Shown: one piece after another, positions 6,953-13,692 of the stretch
How positions within the stretch are numbered: position 1 is the stretch's first letter
Layout of the letters: every line of letters begins with the position of its first letter
Origin: Candidatus Apopatocola equi
Lineage (GTDB): Bacteria; Bacillota; Clostridia; Oscillospirales; Oscillospiraceae
Length of the DNA stretch: 13,692 nt
Reading direction: 5' to 3'
NCBI GenBank assembly: GCA_018065965.1
Contig: JAGHSH010000150.1
Span: 1-13,692, forward strand
Translations under genes and position numbers: made by a program
The notes under the pieces: model-generated
What the model was told of the DNA's origin: nothing
What the model saw: the letters and a program-made list of their open reading frames with translations, nothing else
The model's database searches: none

Positions 6953-8881
6953 TTATTCTACCTCCACACTCGGAAAAAGACTGGCTGTGGTATGCGGGAG
7001 GAAGCAGGCGGACACAAACTCGTCCATGTAGCTCGGCTCGTTGCTCAGCTCCACATAGCTCATATTGCGGCCCAGCTCCTCGACCTTGGCCTCCGCATCA
7101 ACGGCCAGCAGCATGGCATAGGAGCCAGTCAGGGAGGAGTTGCCGATGTAGTGGAACTTTTCCAGCTCCACATCGGGGAACATGCCGATGGTGATTGCGT
7201 TCTTGAAATCAATGCCAGAGCCTATGCCGCCCGCGATCCAGATATAATCCAGCATATCGGGGGTCATGTCCAGCTTGCGGAGCATCAGCAGCACGGCGGA
7301 GAAAATCGCGCCCTTGGCACGGATGAAATTGTCAATATCGGTCTCGTTGATGGAAACCTCGCTGCCGTCCCCGGACTCATCCTCAAAGGCGATAACATAG
7401 CGGCCCTGACCGTGTTCATCCCGACGGATGCGGCGGCCTTCCCGGTGGAATTTGCCCTTGGGATCGATGATGCCGGTGCGGAACAGAGCAGCCACGATGT
7501 CGATGAGGCCGCTGCCGCAAAGGCCAACGGGCTTTGTGCCGCTCTCACCGATCACAGAGAAGGTCGGCTCCATAGACTCCTTGTCAATGGTGATCTCCTC
7601 AATAGCGCCGTCCGTGGCACGCATACCGTGGCTGATCTCGCCGCCCTCAAAGGCGGGGCCTGCGGAGCAGGCGCAGGTCAGCATAAAGTCGCTGTTGCCC
7701 AGCACGATCTCGCCGTTGGTGCCCAGATCGATGAACAGGCTCAGCTCGCTTTTTCTCCACAGCTCGCAGGAGAGCACGCCCGCGGTAATATCGCCGCCCA
7801 CATAGCTGCCCACATTGGGAGCAAGCACCAGCGTGGCAGCGGTGTTCAGACCGGGCAGCACATCCGCAGCGCGGAGGTTGCCGGCGGAGAAGAAGGAAGG
7901 CACAAAGGGCTCCATACGCACGGGATCCGCAAACACGCCCAGCAGCAGATGCTCCATGGTGGTGTTGCCCGCAATGCAGATGCGGTAGATATGTTTGCGG
8001 GAGATGCCGCCCTGATGGCACACGCTGTCGAGCAGAGGCAGGAGCGTTTCGTCCACCACGGCCTTGCGCAGCTTTTCGGCTCCGCCGGGCTTTACAGACT
8101 GGATAATGCGGTTGATCACGTCTGCGCCGTAGCGGATCTGCCCATTGCCTGCGCTGGCCTTGCCATGGAGCTTTCCGCTCTCCAGATCCACAAGGCAGCA
8201 GGTAACAGTGGTCGTGCCGATATCCACGGCTACGCCGCAGATGGGGCCGGTATCGTCCTTGTCGAGAACATCCAGGATCTCAAGGGCGTCGCCCTTCCGG
8301 GCAAACACGCAGCGAACGGTAAAATCATTTTCCCGCAGCACAGAGGCCAGTACCATCAGAGCATTGTAGCTCAGGGTAATGTTCTCGCAGCCCGTGGCTT
8401 CCTCCGCCGCCCAGATCAGGCGCTCGTTGTCGGGCATGGTATCATCCAGCGTGGGCACGTTCATGGAAACGATGGCAGAGAAAACAGCCTTCTCCTGCAT
8501 CAGTCCCACTTCGCCGAGCTCAGACTGAATATTCTCAAAAATCGCAAAGGTAGCAGGGTCATTGAGATCGGCGGTGCGGATGCCGGTCTTAAAAGCAGAG
8601 GCGGAATCGGGAACCTCCACCGTGCAGGCGTCCAGGATCTTGCTCTGGCAGGCCAGTCTCCATCCCTTGGCCCAGTCCTCATCGCTGATATGCTTGCTCT
8701 GCTTGCAGTCGACCTCACCCTCCAGCAGCCGAACGCGGCATTTACCGCAGGTTCCGTTACCGCCGCAGGGCGCATCAATATCCACACCGGCACCCTTGGC
8801 GATCTCCATCAGAGACTCGCCGCTGCGTGCAGTCGATACAATTTCCTTCCCGTCGCTAAAGCGAAAAGTAATCTTCGGCAT
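6953..8881 (-). CDS. acsV: AcsV: ASKHA-type reductive activator of the corrinoid iron-sulfur protein
   Basis: The 642-residue protein has an N-terminal plant-type [2Fe-2S] ferredoxin domain with C39, C45, C48 (in CGGNGTCGKC) and C78. A linker follows, then the DUF4445/COG3894 activator domain with ASKHA ATPase motifs: VAVDIGTTTVTCCLVD starting near 217, then IAGNTTMEHLLLG, FIDLGTNGEIVLGN and a later IWIAGGIGSG. In acetogens and Carboxydothermus this protein (AcsV/RACo) uses ATP to reduce oxidised Co(II) in the corrinoid iron-sulfur protein back to methyl-accepting Co(I), keeping the Wood-Ljungdahl methyl branch active. Length and domain order fit well. It follows the second cooC gene by 17 bases with GAAGGG as a ribosome site. 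Related RamA-type activators serve methyltransferase systems, but the CODH/ACS neighbours make AcsV the better name. Confidence 0.9.
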   Translation of the reverse strand: MPKITFRFSDGKEIVSTARSGESLMEIAKGAGVDIDAPCGGNGTCGKCRVRLLEGEVDCKQSKHISDEDWAKGWRLACQSKILDACTVEVPDSASAFKTGIRTADLNDPATFAIFENIQSELGEVGLMQEKAVFSAIVSMNVPTLDDTMPDNERLIWAAEEATGCENITLSYNALMVLASVLRENDFTVRCVFARKGDALEILDVLDKDDTGPICGVAVDIGTTTVTCCLVDLESGKLHGKASAGNGQIRYGADVINRIIQSVKPGGAEKLRKAVVDETLLPLLDSVCHQGGISRKHIYRICIAGNTTMEHLLLGVFADPVRMEPFVPSFFSAGNLRAADVLPGLNTAATLVLAPNVGSYVGGDITAGVLSCELWRKSELSLFIDLGTNGEIVLGNSDFMLTCACSAGPAFEGGEISHGMRATDGAIEEITIDKESMEPTFSVIGESGTKPVGLCGSGLIDIVAALFRTGIIDPKGKFHREGRRIRRDEHGQGRYVIAFEDESGDGSEVSINETDIDNFIRAKGAIFSAVLLMLRKLDMTPDMLDYIWIAGGIGSGIDFKNAITIGMFPDVELEKFHYIGNSSLTGSYAMLLAVDAEAKVEELGRNMSYVELSNEPSYMDEFVSACFLPHTTASLFPSVEVE

Positions 8882-8898
8882 AATCGTTTCCCTTCTGA

Positions 8899-9669
8899 TC
8901 AGAACTTCAGCGTATCCAGTGCGGCGTAAAGCGCCTTCTTCATGGGATTATCCTTGGGGAGACCGGAGGTGGGCTTGCCCTCTCCGTCATACTCATAAAC
9001 GTCCTCGTCCACGGGCAGCACGCAGAGCAGCTCCATGCCGGACTGCTCGATTTCTTCTTTCACGCCCTCGGAGATTTCTCCGGCCTTGGCGCGGTTCACA
9101 ATGAGCTTCATCTGCTTCTCGCCCTGCTTCAGCTCCTTTACCAGCTCGTGAATGCGGGCGCAGGCCTGAATTCCGCGGCGGGACGCGTCAGAGACCAGGA
9201 TCACGGTGTCCACAGAGGGGAGAACGCCGCGGCTCAAATGCTCCATGCCGGCCTCGTTGTCCACAACGATATACTTGTACTGGCTGGAGTATTTCTGCAC
9301 CTGGGTGGAAAGCAGGCCGTTGACAAAGCAATAGCAGCCCTTGCCCTGGGTGCGGCCCATAACCAGCAGGTCAAAGTCGTCGTCCTCCACCAGGGCCTGA
9401 TTGAACTTCTGCTCTGCATAGTCCGCCTTGGTAACGCCGGCGGGGATGGGGTTGTCCTTCGAGCTCTCGCTGCGTTCGATCTCCTCGCGGATATCGCCGA
9501 GAGTCATGTCCACCTCCACGCCCAGCACCTCGTTGAGGTTGGAGTTGGCGTCAGCGTCCACAGCCAGAATGGGGGTTTTCTTCTTGTCGATAAGATATTC
9601 GATCAGCATGCCGGTGATGGTAGTCTTTCCGACGCCGCCCTTGCCGGCCAGAGCAATGGTATGGGGCAT
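8899..9669 (-). CDS. cooC2: CooC/AcsF-type nickel-insertion ATPase (second copy)
   Basis: The 256-residue MinD/SIMIBI-class ATPase has the deviant Walker A loop KGGVGKTT (10-17), AVDADANSNLNEVLG, the nickel-binding C112-x-C114 motif in GKGCYCFVNG, VVDNEAGMEHLSRG (Walker B region) and IVNRAKAG for base recognition. Such proteins dimerise, bind Ni(II) at the paired CxC motifs and use ATP to load nickel into the CODH C-cluster (CooC) or the ACS A-cluster (AcsF). Its place with cooT and acsV, away from cooS, would fit an ACS-directed AcsF role, but sequence alone does not settle this. The ATG is preceded by AAGGAAG. A 67-base gap without a clear hairpin or promoter separates it from the 72-residue gene upstream. 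Confidence 0.88.
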   Translation of the reverse strand: MPHTIALAGKGGVGKTTITGMLIEYLIDKKKTPILAVDADANSNLNEVLGVEVDMTLGDIREEIERSESSKDNPIPAGVTKADYAEQKFNQALVEDDDFDLLVMGRTQGKGCYCFVNGLLSTQVQKYSSQYKYIVVDNEAGMEHLSRGVLPSVDTVILVSDASRRGIQACARIHELVKELKQGEKQMKLIVNRAKAGEISEGVKEEIEQSGMELLCVLPVDEDVYEYDGEGKPTSGLPKDNPMKKALYAALDTLKF

Positions 9670-9736
9670 ATTTCTTCCTTTCCGTCTCTGTGGGTGTCCC
9701 TTTTCCGGTATCCCTGAGAGCTTTCTGTATTTTGGT

Positions 9737-9955
9737 TCAGGCTTCTGTTAATGTATATTCAGTAAACAGACCGTGGGCAAAGACCCGATACTTCATGCCG
9801 TTGGGCATATCATCTCGCTCAATGCTCTCCGCAAAGGGTTCCTTCTGCCGGATCCAGACCTCCGGATCCGCTATCTCCTCCTCGGAGAAGAACACATCGC
9901 GCATCTGGTTATTGCCGCACTCGTTTTTAATTTCCCGTATTATTTCAAATATCAT
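9737..9955 (-). CDS. Uncharacterised 72-residue acidic protein in the nickel-maturation block
   Basis: I do not recognise this protein with certainty. It begins MIFEIIREIKNECGNNQMRD, has one cysteine (C13), an acidic centre (FFSEEEIADPEVW) and ends YRVFAHGLFTEYTLTEA. Of 72 residues 16 are Asp or Glu. There is no signal peptide or membrane segment; a short helix followed by beta strands is likely. It is a real gene rather than a chance frame: its ATG overlaps the cooT stop in an ATGA, it lies in a tight same-strand row, and the overlap replaces a strong ribosome site. The neighbours suggest a job in CODH/ACS maturation, metal delivery or corrinoid activation, but nothing in the sequence proves this. 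Confidence 0.7.
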   Translation of the reverse strand: MIFEIIREIKNECGNNQMRDVFFSEEEIADPEVWIRQKEPFAESIERDDMPNGMKYRVFAHGLFTEYTLTEA

Positions 9956-10146
9956 GCCGCATCCGTTTTAATGATAACGGTACCGCCTTCCAAATCAATG
10001 AAGCTGATGGTACCGACTATCTCAGTCTCGGCTCCGATAATGTCAGAAAGCACGATCTTGCCGTCTGCGCATTTCACCTGAGCCACATAGCGGGCCACAA
10101 TGGTTTCTTCCTTTTTTTCGTTCAGATAAGCGGTTGAAAGGCACAT
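9952..10146 (-). CDS. cooT: CooT family nickel-binding protein
   Basis: The 64-residue protein starts MCLSTAYLNE, with the family's near-invariant Cys2 directly after the initiator. It continues with alternating beta-strand sequence (YVAQVKCADGKIVLSDIIGA, VGTISFIDLEGGTVII) typical of the small SH3-like CooT fold. In Rhodospirillum rubrum and Carboxydothermus CooT is a homodimer that binds one nickel ion through Cys2 and is linked to CODH maturation. Length matches the family (about 65). An AAAGGAGAAG ribosome site lies inside the end of the His-rich gene, one base separates the two genes, and the stop overlaps the start of the following 72-residue gene. An additional C28 is present. Loading nickel for the adjacent CooC is the likely role. 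Confidence 0.85.
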   Translation of the reverse strand: MCLSTAYLNEKKEETIVARYVAQVKCADGKIVLSDIIGAETEIVGTISFIDLEGGTVIIKTDAA

Positions 10147-10147
10147 A

Positions 10148-10387
10148 TTACTTCTCCTTTATTTCCTCGAGAACCTTGGCGAACTTCTCATAGGCTTCCT
10201 CCACCTTTTCCAGGGCGTCGTGGGCCTTCTTTGCCTGTTCAGGCTCCAGCTGGTGGATCAGGTCGTGCAGCTCCTCCAGATGGTTGCGGTTATGCTCAAT
10301 GGTATGGGCCAGCAGGATGGCCGGGGTGATGTGAGTTACTTCCTCAGCGTGCTCATGGTCATGGTGACCGTGCTCAAGAATATGCAT
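10148..10387 (-). CDS. Small His-rich helical protein, probable nickel-binding accessory factor
   Basis: The 79-residue protein has 13 histidines. The N-terminus, MHILEHGHHDHEHAEE, holds six in the first 13 residues, a pattern typical of nickel or zinc buffering tails in CooJ- or HypB-like maturation factors. The rest is predicted helical, with His at 28, 32, 36 and at 41, 45, spaced to line up on one helix face, and ends in a Lys/Glu-rich coiled region. I know similar His-rich small proteins from clostridial CODH loci but cannot name a characterised family. The start follows AGGAGG by nine bases. It lies directly behind the hairpin after acsB and one base before cooT. Nickel storage for CODH/ACS assembly is an inference from composition and context. 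Confidence 0.78.
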   Translation of the reverse strand: MHILEHGHHDHEHAEEVTHITPAILLAHTIEHNRNHLEELHDLIHQLEPEQAKKAHDALEKVEEAYEKFAKVLEEIKEK

Positions 10388-10409
10388 ACAGTATATCCTC
10401 CTTATTCTG

Positions 10410-10440
10410 AAAAATGCCCGCCCAAGGGGCGGGCATTTTT
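10410..10440. terminator. Strong GC hairpin with A/T tracts between acsB and the His-rich gene
   Basis: AAAAATGCCCGCCC (10410-10423) pairs with GGGCGGGCATTTTT (10427-10440) over a three-base loop. It is a symmetrical bidirectional intrinsic terminator. On the minus strand it follows the acsB stop by about 38 bases and precedes the ribosome site of the His-rich gene by only a few bases. It therefore either ends the cooS-cooC-acsB transcript or lets a fraction through to the maturation genes. Confidence 0.87.
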
Positions 10441-10478
10441 CTGCTGTGGATAAAAAGTCTTTCGACTCAGATACGATC

Positions 10479-12641
10479 TTAGATGTCGAAGGGCTCCATG
10501 GAGAGAACGGGGTGGCCCTTCTCGTTCAGGAACTCGAGCATCTTGTCGAGATCGTCGGCGCTGGCGGCCACGGTCTCGTCGCAGATCATGTCGGTGAAGT
10601 TGTCGATGCCGTAGAGAGTCTTGGCAGAAGCGTTGAGAGCCTCAGCGACCTCTTCCTTCAGCTTGCTGGGCATCCACACGATACGGCCCAGGCCGCCCTC
10701 AGCGCGCATGAACTTCTTTGAGCCGATGAACTGCTTGCCATGGCCCATGAAGCCGGGAGTCTGCTGGCCGCCGCCGGTCATGGAGGCGAGATCAGCAAAG
10801 CTCATGCCCAGAGGAGTGGAGCCGGGATACTCACGGTTCACGATCACAACACCCATGGAGGCGGGCTCCATGCCGCAGATGCATTCGAAGCAGCCGCAGG
10901 AGGTCATGGGATCCTGGAACAGGGAGTACAGGGTGACGGCGGTCAGGTGACCCTGAGAGAACTCGTTAACGGCACGATTGACGTCGGGCCAGATACCGAT
11001 GCGCTCGTCGACGCAGCCTTCCTTGGAGACCACACGGCAGGGGCCGTTGGGGTTCAGCTGGTTGGTAGCCTTGGCGTCGAGCCAAGACACAGCGCCGCAC
11101 AGACCCAGACGCTCGGGGGTAACGATGCAGACGTGAGAGGGGGAGAAGGACTGGCACATGGTGCAGGTGTAGAACACATCAGCAGCCTCGTCAGTCAGGC
11201 CGGCCAGACGCTCGTCACGGTGAGCGTAGGTGGGCATAGCCAGGTTGTCCTTGAGCTCGGCGACCTTGGCGGGATCGGTGATGACCTCGACCTCGCACTT
11301 GTCGATAACGGTGTCGTACTCGTTCTTCAGCTTGGCGTAGATGACTTCGCCGAAGTGCTTGGCGCGCAGGCCGGCCTCAAAGGCGGTCTTGCTCACACGG
11401 ATACGGATCTGCTCGCGCTGACCGGTGTGCATGACACCCTCAAGGCAGTTGATCCAGCTGTGGAACTTACGCTCGAACACGGACTCGAAGTCGTGCTGCA
11501 TGGTCTTGCCGCCGACGTAGGCGATGTAGGCCAGGCAGATGTCATCAGCGCCCTCGGGGAACTCGTCGAAGTCGGGGCCGATAACGGTGATCCTGTGATC
11601 CTCGATATCCTTGACGTCCTTGGTCTGAACCAGCTCGAAAGCGGGGTGGGTAGCACCGTAGGTCTCGAACTGCATGGCCTTACGACGGATGATCTCGCCC
11701 TCGAAAGCGGTGTTGAAGGCGATGGGGATATCCATGCTGGTAACCTTGATGCGGATATCGCGAGCCTCGAGAGAAGCATCGATCCAGTCCTGAGTGTTAT
11801 CATAGATAACCAGGGACTTGGGAACCACGTGCACGTCCTCGTGATCGTTGGTCACCACGGGGAAGCCCAGGGCGATGCAGCAGGCGCCGGCGCCCACGAC
11901 GATGTCGGGAACGGGCTTGTAGGCGTTAACGAAAGCGCGGATACGCTCGAGGGTGTAGGTGTTCATGGCCCAGTAGTCGAGGGGCTGAACGTTGCCGAAG
12001 ATCATGGCAGCGCGCATGACCAGGTCGACGATGTGGGCAGCCTGCCAGATGTCGGGGCCCACGGGAACCACACGGACCTTGAAGTCCATGGTGACGCCCA
12101 TGCGGCGAGCCTGATCGATGATGCCGCCGATCAGGAACACGAAGATACCGCGGGACTGATAGCCCTTGATGGTATCGCGAGCTTCCTCATCGGATGGGGC
12201 GGGCCCGATCATAACGACGAAGCCGGGGATGTCCTCAGTAACCAGAGGAACACCGAGCTCACGGACTTCGGCGTCGGTCATGTGGCCCCAGTACTGACGG
12301 TCGTCGCCAGTGCCGTAGGGAGCGGGATTCTCAACGTACTTGCAAGCCTCGATGACCTGAGCGGCCATAGCGGTGGCAAAGCCGGAGAAGAAGATGCTCT
12401 GGGTCTTCTGGGTGCGGGGCATCCAGTCGTTCTTGATGGCCTCCATGGCCTTCTGGAGATCGCCAAGGGTCTCCACCTTGATGCCGGTGTACTGCAGGAT
12501 GATGGCGCAGTTGTAAGCAGTGTCGGGCATCTTCATAACATGGTCGGCGCCGTACTTCGCAACAGCCTCAGCAAGGGCAGCTTCGGCCTTGGCGTACATT
12601 TCGTCGTTGCCACAAAATACTCTGTCAAATAAGCGTCTCAC
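10479..12641 (-). CDS. acsB: Acetyl-CoA synthase, alpha subunit of CODH/ACS
   Basis: The 720-residue enzyme condenses CO (from CODH), a methyl group from the corrinoid protein and CoA into acetyl-CoA in the Wood-Ljungdahl pathway. The A-cluster [4Fe-4S] cysteines are C493, C496, C505 and C515, spaced exactly as C506, C509, C518 and C528 of the Moorella enzyme. The C582-G583-C584 motif that binds the distal nickel is 67 residues further, also as in Moorella. The gating phenylalanine is present at F499. Length fits the bacterial form (729 in Moorella), including the N-terminal CODH-binding domain absent from archaeal homologues. Translation starts at GTG 12641, eight bases behind AGGAGG; the first dozen codons are AT-rich compared with the strongly biased body, fitting a highly expressed gene. 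It starts two bases after the cooC stop. Confidence 0.97.
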   Translation of the reverse strand: MRRLFDRVFCGNDEMYAKAEAALAEAVAKYGADHVMKMPDTAYNCAIILQYTGIKVETLGDLQKAMEAIKNDWMPRTQKTQSIFFSGFATAMAAQVIEACKYVENPAPYGTGDDRQYWGHMTDAEVRELGVPLVTEDIPGFVVMIGPAPSDEEARDTIKGYQSRGIFVFLIGGIIDQARRMGVTMDFKVRVVPVGPDIWQAAHIVDLVMRAAMIFGNVQPLDYWAMNTYTLERIRAFVNAYKPVPDIVVGAGACCIALGFPVVTNDHEDVHVVPKSLVIYDNTQDWIDASLEARDIRIKVTSMDIPIAFNTAFEGEIIRRKAMQFETYGATHPAFELVQTKDVKDIEDHRITVIGPDFDEFPEGADDICLAYIAYVGGKTMQHDFESVFERKFHSWINCLEGVMHTGQREQIRIRVSKTAFEAGLRAKHFGEVIYAKLKNEYDTVIDKCEVEVITDPAKVAELKDNLAMPTYAHRDERLAGLTDEAADVFYTCTMCQSFSPSHVCIVTPERLGLCGAVSWLDAKATNQLNPNGPCRVVSKEGCVDERIGIWPDVNRAVNEFSQGHLTAVTLYSLFQDPMTSCGCFECICGMEPASMGVVIVNREYPGSTPLGMSFADLASMTGGGQQTPGFMGHGKQFIGSKKFMRAEGGLGRIVWMPSKLKEEVAEALNASAKTLYGIDNFTDMICDETVAASADDLDKMLEFLNEKGHPVLSMEPFDI

Positions 12642-12643
12642 GC

Positions 12644-13417
12644 TTAATTCCTCCTGTCGGTGTCAATTTTTTCCTTGATACGGCGAATTTCCTCCACCGC
12701 ATCGCTTGCCATGTCGTAGGGAGAGGCGCACCGGCGGTCTGCATCGGCCACTTTTCCGCTATAGTGAATCATACCAAGCAGGTTCTCCTCAGGGATGTTT
12801 TCGCGGATAAACGCTTCATCCTGTTCGTCTCGAACCTTGTTGGCCACCACATTGACCTTGTGGATGCCGAGATCGGCAGCCAGCCGGACAACGCTGTGGT
12901 AGGTCTGAACACTGCGGGCGCCGGGCTCAATGACAACAATGAACTGATCCATGAAGTCAGTGGTGCCGCGGGCGAGATGCTCCAGCCCGGCCTCCATATC
13001 CATAATGACCACGTCCTCACGGCCGACGATCAGATGAGAGAGAATGCGCTTGAGCATCACATGCTCAGGGCAGACACAACCGCTTCCGCCTGTTTTCACT
13101 GTGCCCATCAAAAGCAGCTTTACGCCGTTTTTCTCTGTGGCCAGCTTGTCCGGCAGATCATCCACCTTGGGATTGATCTTAAAGAACTTTTCAAACTGGT
13201 CGGCTTCGGTGCGCTCACGAATGAGCTCCTTCATTTCGGAAATGGGAGTAATGGCAGCGAGCTCTTCCTCGGAAAAGCCCAATGCCAGGCCGAGGTTCGC
13301 ATCGGGATCCACGTCAGCGCAGAGCACATTGTGACCCTCGTCTGCGTACATTCTGGCCAGAACAGAGGAGAAAGTAGTTTTACCTACTCCGCCTTTACCG
13401 GTGACAGCTATCTTCAT
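12644..13417 (-). CDS. cooC: CooC nickel-insertion ATPase for CO dehydrogenase
   Basis: The 257-residue MinD-like ATPase has KGGVGKTT (8-15), DVDPDANLGLALG, the C113-x-C115 nickel site in GSGCVCPEHVM, VIMDMEAGLEHLARG and VVANKVRD. This is the full layout of Carboxydothermus CooC1, which binds nickel at the dimer interface and needs ATP to load the C-cluster of CODH. It sits one base after the cooS stop and two bases before acsB, a classical acetogen arrangement, so CODH is the probable client, possibly ACS as well. Its last codons contain the ribosome site of acsB. Its own ribosome site is weak, so translation is probably coupled to cooS. It differs from the second CooC in its DVDPDAN motif and in the sequence around the CxC site. 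Confidence 0.92.
   Translation of the reverse strand: MKIAVTGKGGVGKTTFSSVLARMYADEGHNVLCADVDPDANLGLALGFSEEELAAITPISEMKELIRERTEADQFEKFFKINPKVDDLPDKLATEKNGVKLLLMGTVKTGGSGCVCPEHVMLKRILSHLIVGREDVVIMDMEAGLEHLARGTTDFMDQFIVVIEPGARSVQTYHSVVRLAADLGIHKVNVVANKVRDEQDEAFIRENIPEENLLGMIHYSGKVADADRRCASPYDMASDAVEEIRRIKEKIDTDRRN
12650..12655 (-). promoter_or_regulatory. Ribosome binding site AGGAGG fixing the acsB GTG start
   Basis: AGGAGG on the minus strand lies eight bases before the GTG at 12641, inside the last codons of cooC. The next in-frame ATG (codon 15) would remove the conserved FDRVFCGND start of the enzyme, so GTG is preferred. Confidence 0.8.
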
Positions 13418-13418
13418 A

Positions 13419-13692
13419 TCAGATGCCCAGAGCGTCGCGCTTGGCTTCGATGGCGTTCAGCATGTCTTCGACGAGCTGATCGGGATCGGTGTTGATGTGG
13501 TAGCCAGCGCCAACCCACTCGGTGGTGCCGTTGGTGATGAGATCCATCATCTGATCGGAACCGCCCACCAGAGGATCGATGCCCAGGTCGGTGTCGATGC
13601 CGGTGGCAACAACGTAGTTAGCAATGGAGACGGCCTTCTCGGACATCCATTCGGGAGCGCAGCCCAGAACAGGAAGCTGAGTGGTCTCGATA
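13419..13692 (-). CDS. cooS: CO dehydrogenase catalytic subunit, C-terminal part (5' end outside window)
   Basis: About 90 C-terminal residues are visible; the frame is open to the window edge, so the ATG at 13646 is internal. The sequence LPVLGCAPEWMSEKAVSIAN is a hallmark of the C-terminal region of Ni-Fe CODH (CooS/AcsA). The rest (YVVATGIDTDLGIDPLVGGS, INTDPDQLVEDML, KRDALGI end) fits the usual ending. The enzyme reversibly interconverts CO2 and CO at the C-cluster and channels CO to ACS. Most cluster ligands lie outside the window and cannot be checked. Linkage to acsB identifies the acetogen-type AcsA form. The stop is one base before cooC, so the two are co-transcribed. Confidence 0.93.
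   Translation of the reverse strand, partial: IETTQLPVLGCAPEWMSEKAVSIANYVVATGIDTDLGIDPLVGGSDQMMDLITNGTTEWVGAGYHINTDPDQLVEDMLNAIEAKRDALGI

Noticed and set aside
6356..8929. 857-codon open frame on the + strand, antisense to acsV and DUF3786
   Set aside because: The protein is low-information (runs of Ala, Gly, His, Gln, Leu), crosses the boundary of two well-supported genes, and results from biased codon use in those genes.
9670..9736. Possible promoter or terminator between the 72-residue gene and cooC2
   Set aside because: I find no convincing stem with a U tract and no -35/-10 pair in these 67 bases, so readthrough is assumed.
10740..12632. 630-codon open frame on the + strand, antisense to acsB
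   Set aside because: acsB is certain from its A-cluster motifs. The antisense product is rich in Gly, Asp, Val, Leu and His with no domain, typical of a shadow of a highly biased gene.

Overview
The window looks like chromosomal DNA from a GC-rich anaerobic Firmicute of class Clostridia, plausibly a gut or Oscillospiraceae-like lineage with acetogen-type metabolism. The reasons are strong AGGAGG ribosome binding sites, a CotH-type spore/surface protein, an XpaC-family protein, and a bacterial Wood-Ljungdahl CODH/acetyl-CoA synthase gene set. The genus is an inference; no rRNA or other marker gene is present.

Left half, + strand (1-5410): a tightly packed run of six genes. In order they are the C-terminal part of a PIG-L family deacetylase (cut by the window edge), an XpaC/5-bromo-4-chloroindolyl phosphate hydrolysis family membrane protein, a YdcF/DUF218 membrane protein, a secreted CotH-family protein with a C-terminal Listeria-Bacteroides repeat, a membrane-anchored barnase-like ribonuclease, and a barstar-like inhibitor. 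Overlaps of 8, 4 and 1 bases and gaps of about 20-25 bases suggest one transcript with a cell-envelope theme. It ends at a strong hairpin at 5421-5460, which also serves the converging minus-strand gene.

Middle (5474-6352): a minus-strand DUF6273 protein of unknown role, separated from the next cluster by a perfect 14-bp hairpin.

Right half, minus strand (13692 down to 6353): a carbon-fixation and nickel-maturation cluster. In transcription order it contains the end of the CO dehydrogenase catalytic subunit (cooS/acsA), a CooC ATPase, and acetyl-CoA synthase (acsB) with all A-cluster cysteines. A terminator-like hairpin follows. Then come a His-rich small protein, CooT (nickel-binding), an unrecognised 72-residue protein, a second CooC/AcsF-type ATPase, AcsV (the reductive activator of the corrinoid iron-sulfur protein) and a DUF3786 protein. 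CODH makes CO, and ACS joins CO, a methyl group and CoA. The CooC, CooT and His-rich proteins probably supply and insert nickel. AcsV reactivates the corrinoid methyl carrier. The corrinoid protein subunits (acsC, acsD) and the methyltransferase (acsE) are not in the window.

The most interesting material is the compact nickel-maturation block with two uncharacterised small proteins placed behind an intra-operon hairpin, the DUF3786 gene joined to acsV, and a barnase/barstar pair in which the two sides of one interface patch appear to have changed together. No intergenic stretch exceeds 300 bases. I see no RNA genes, CRISPR arrays, insertion sequences or riboswitches.
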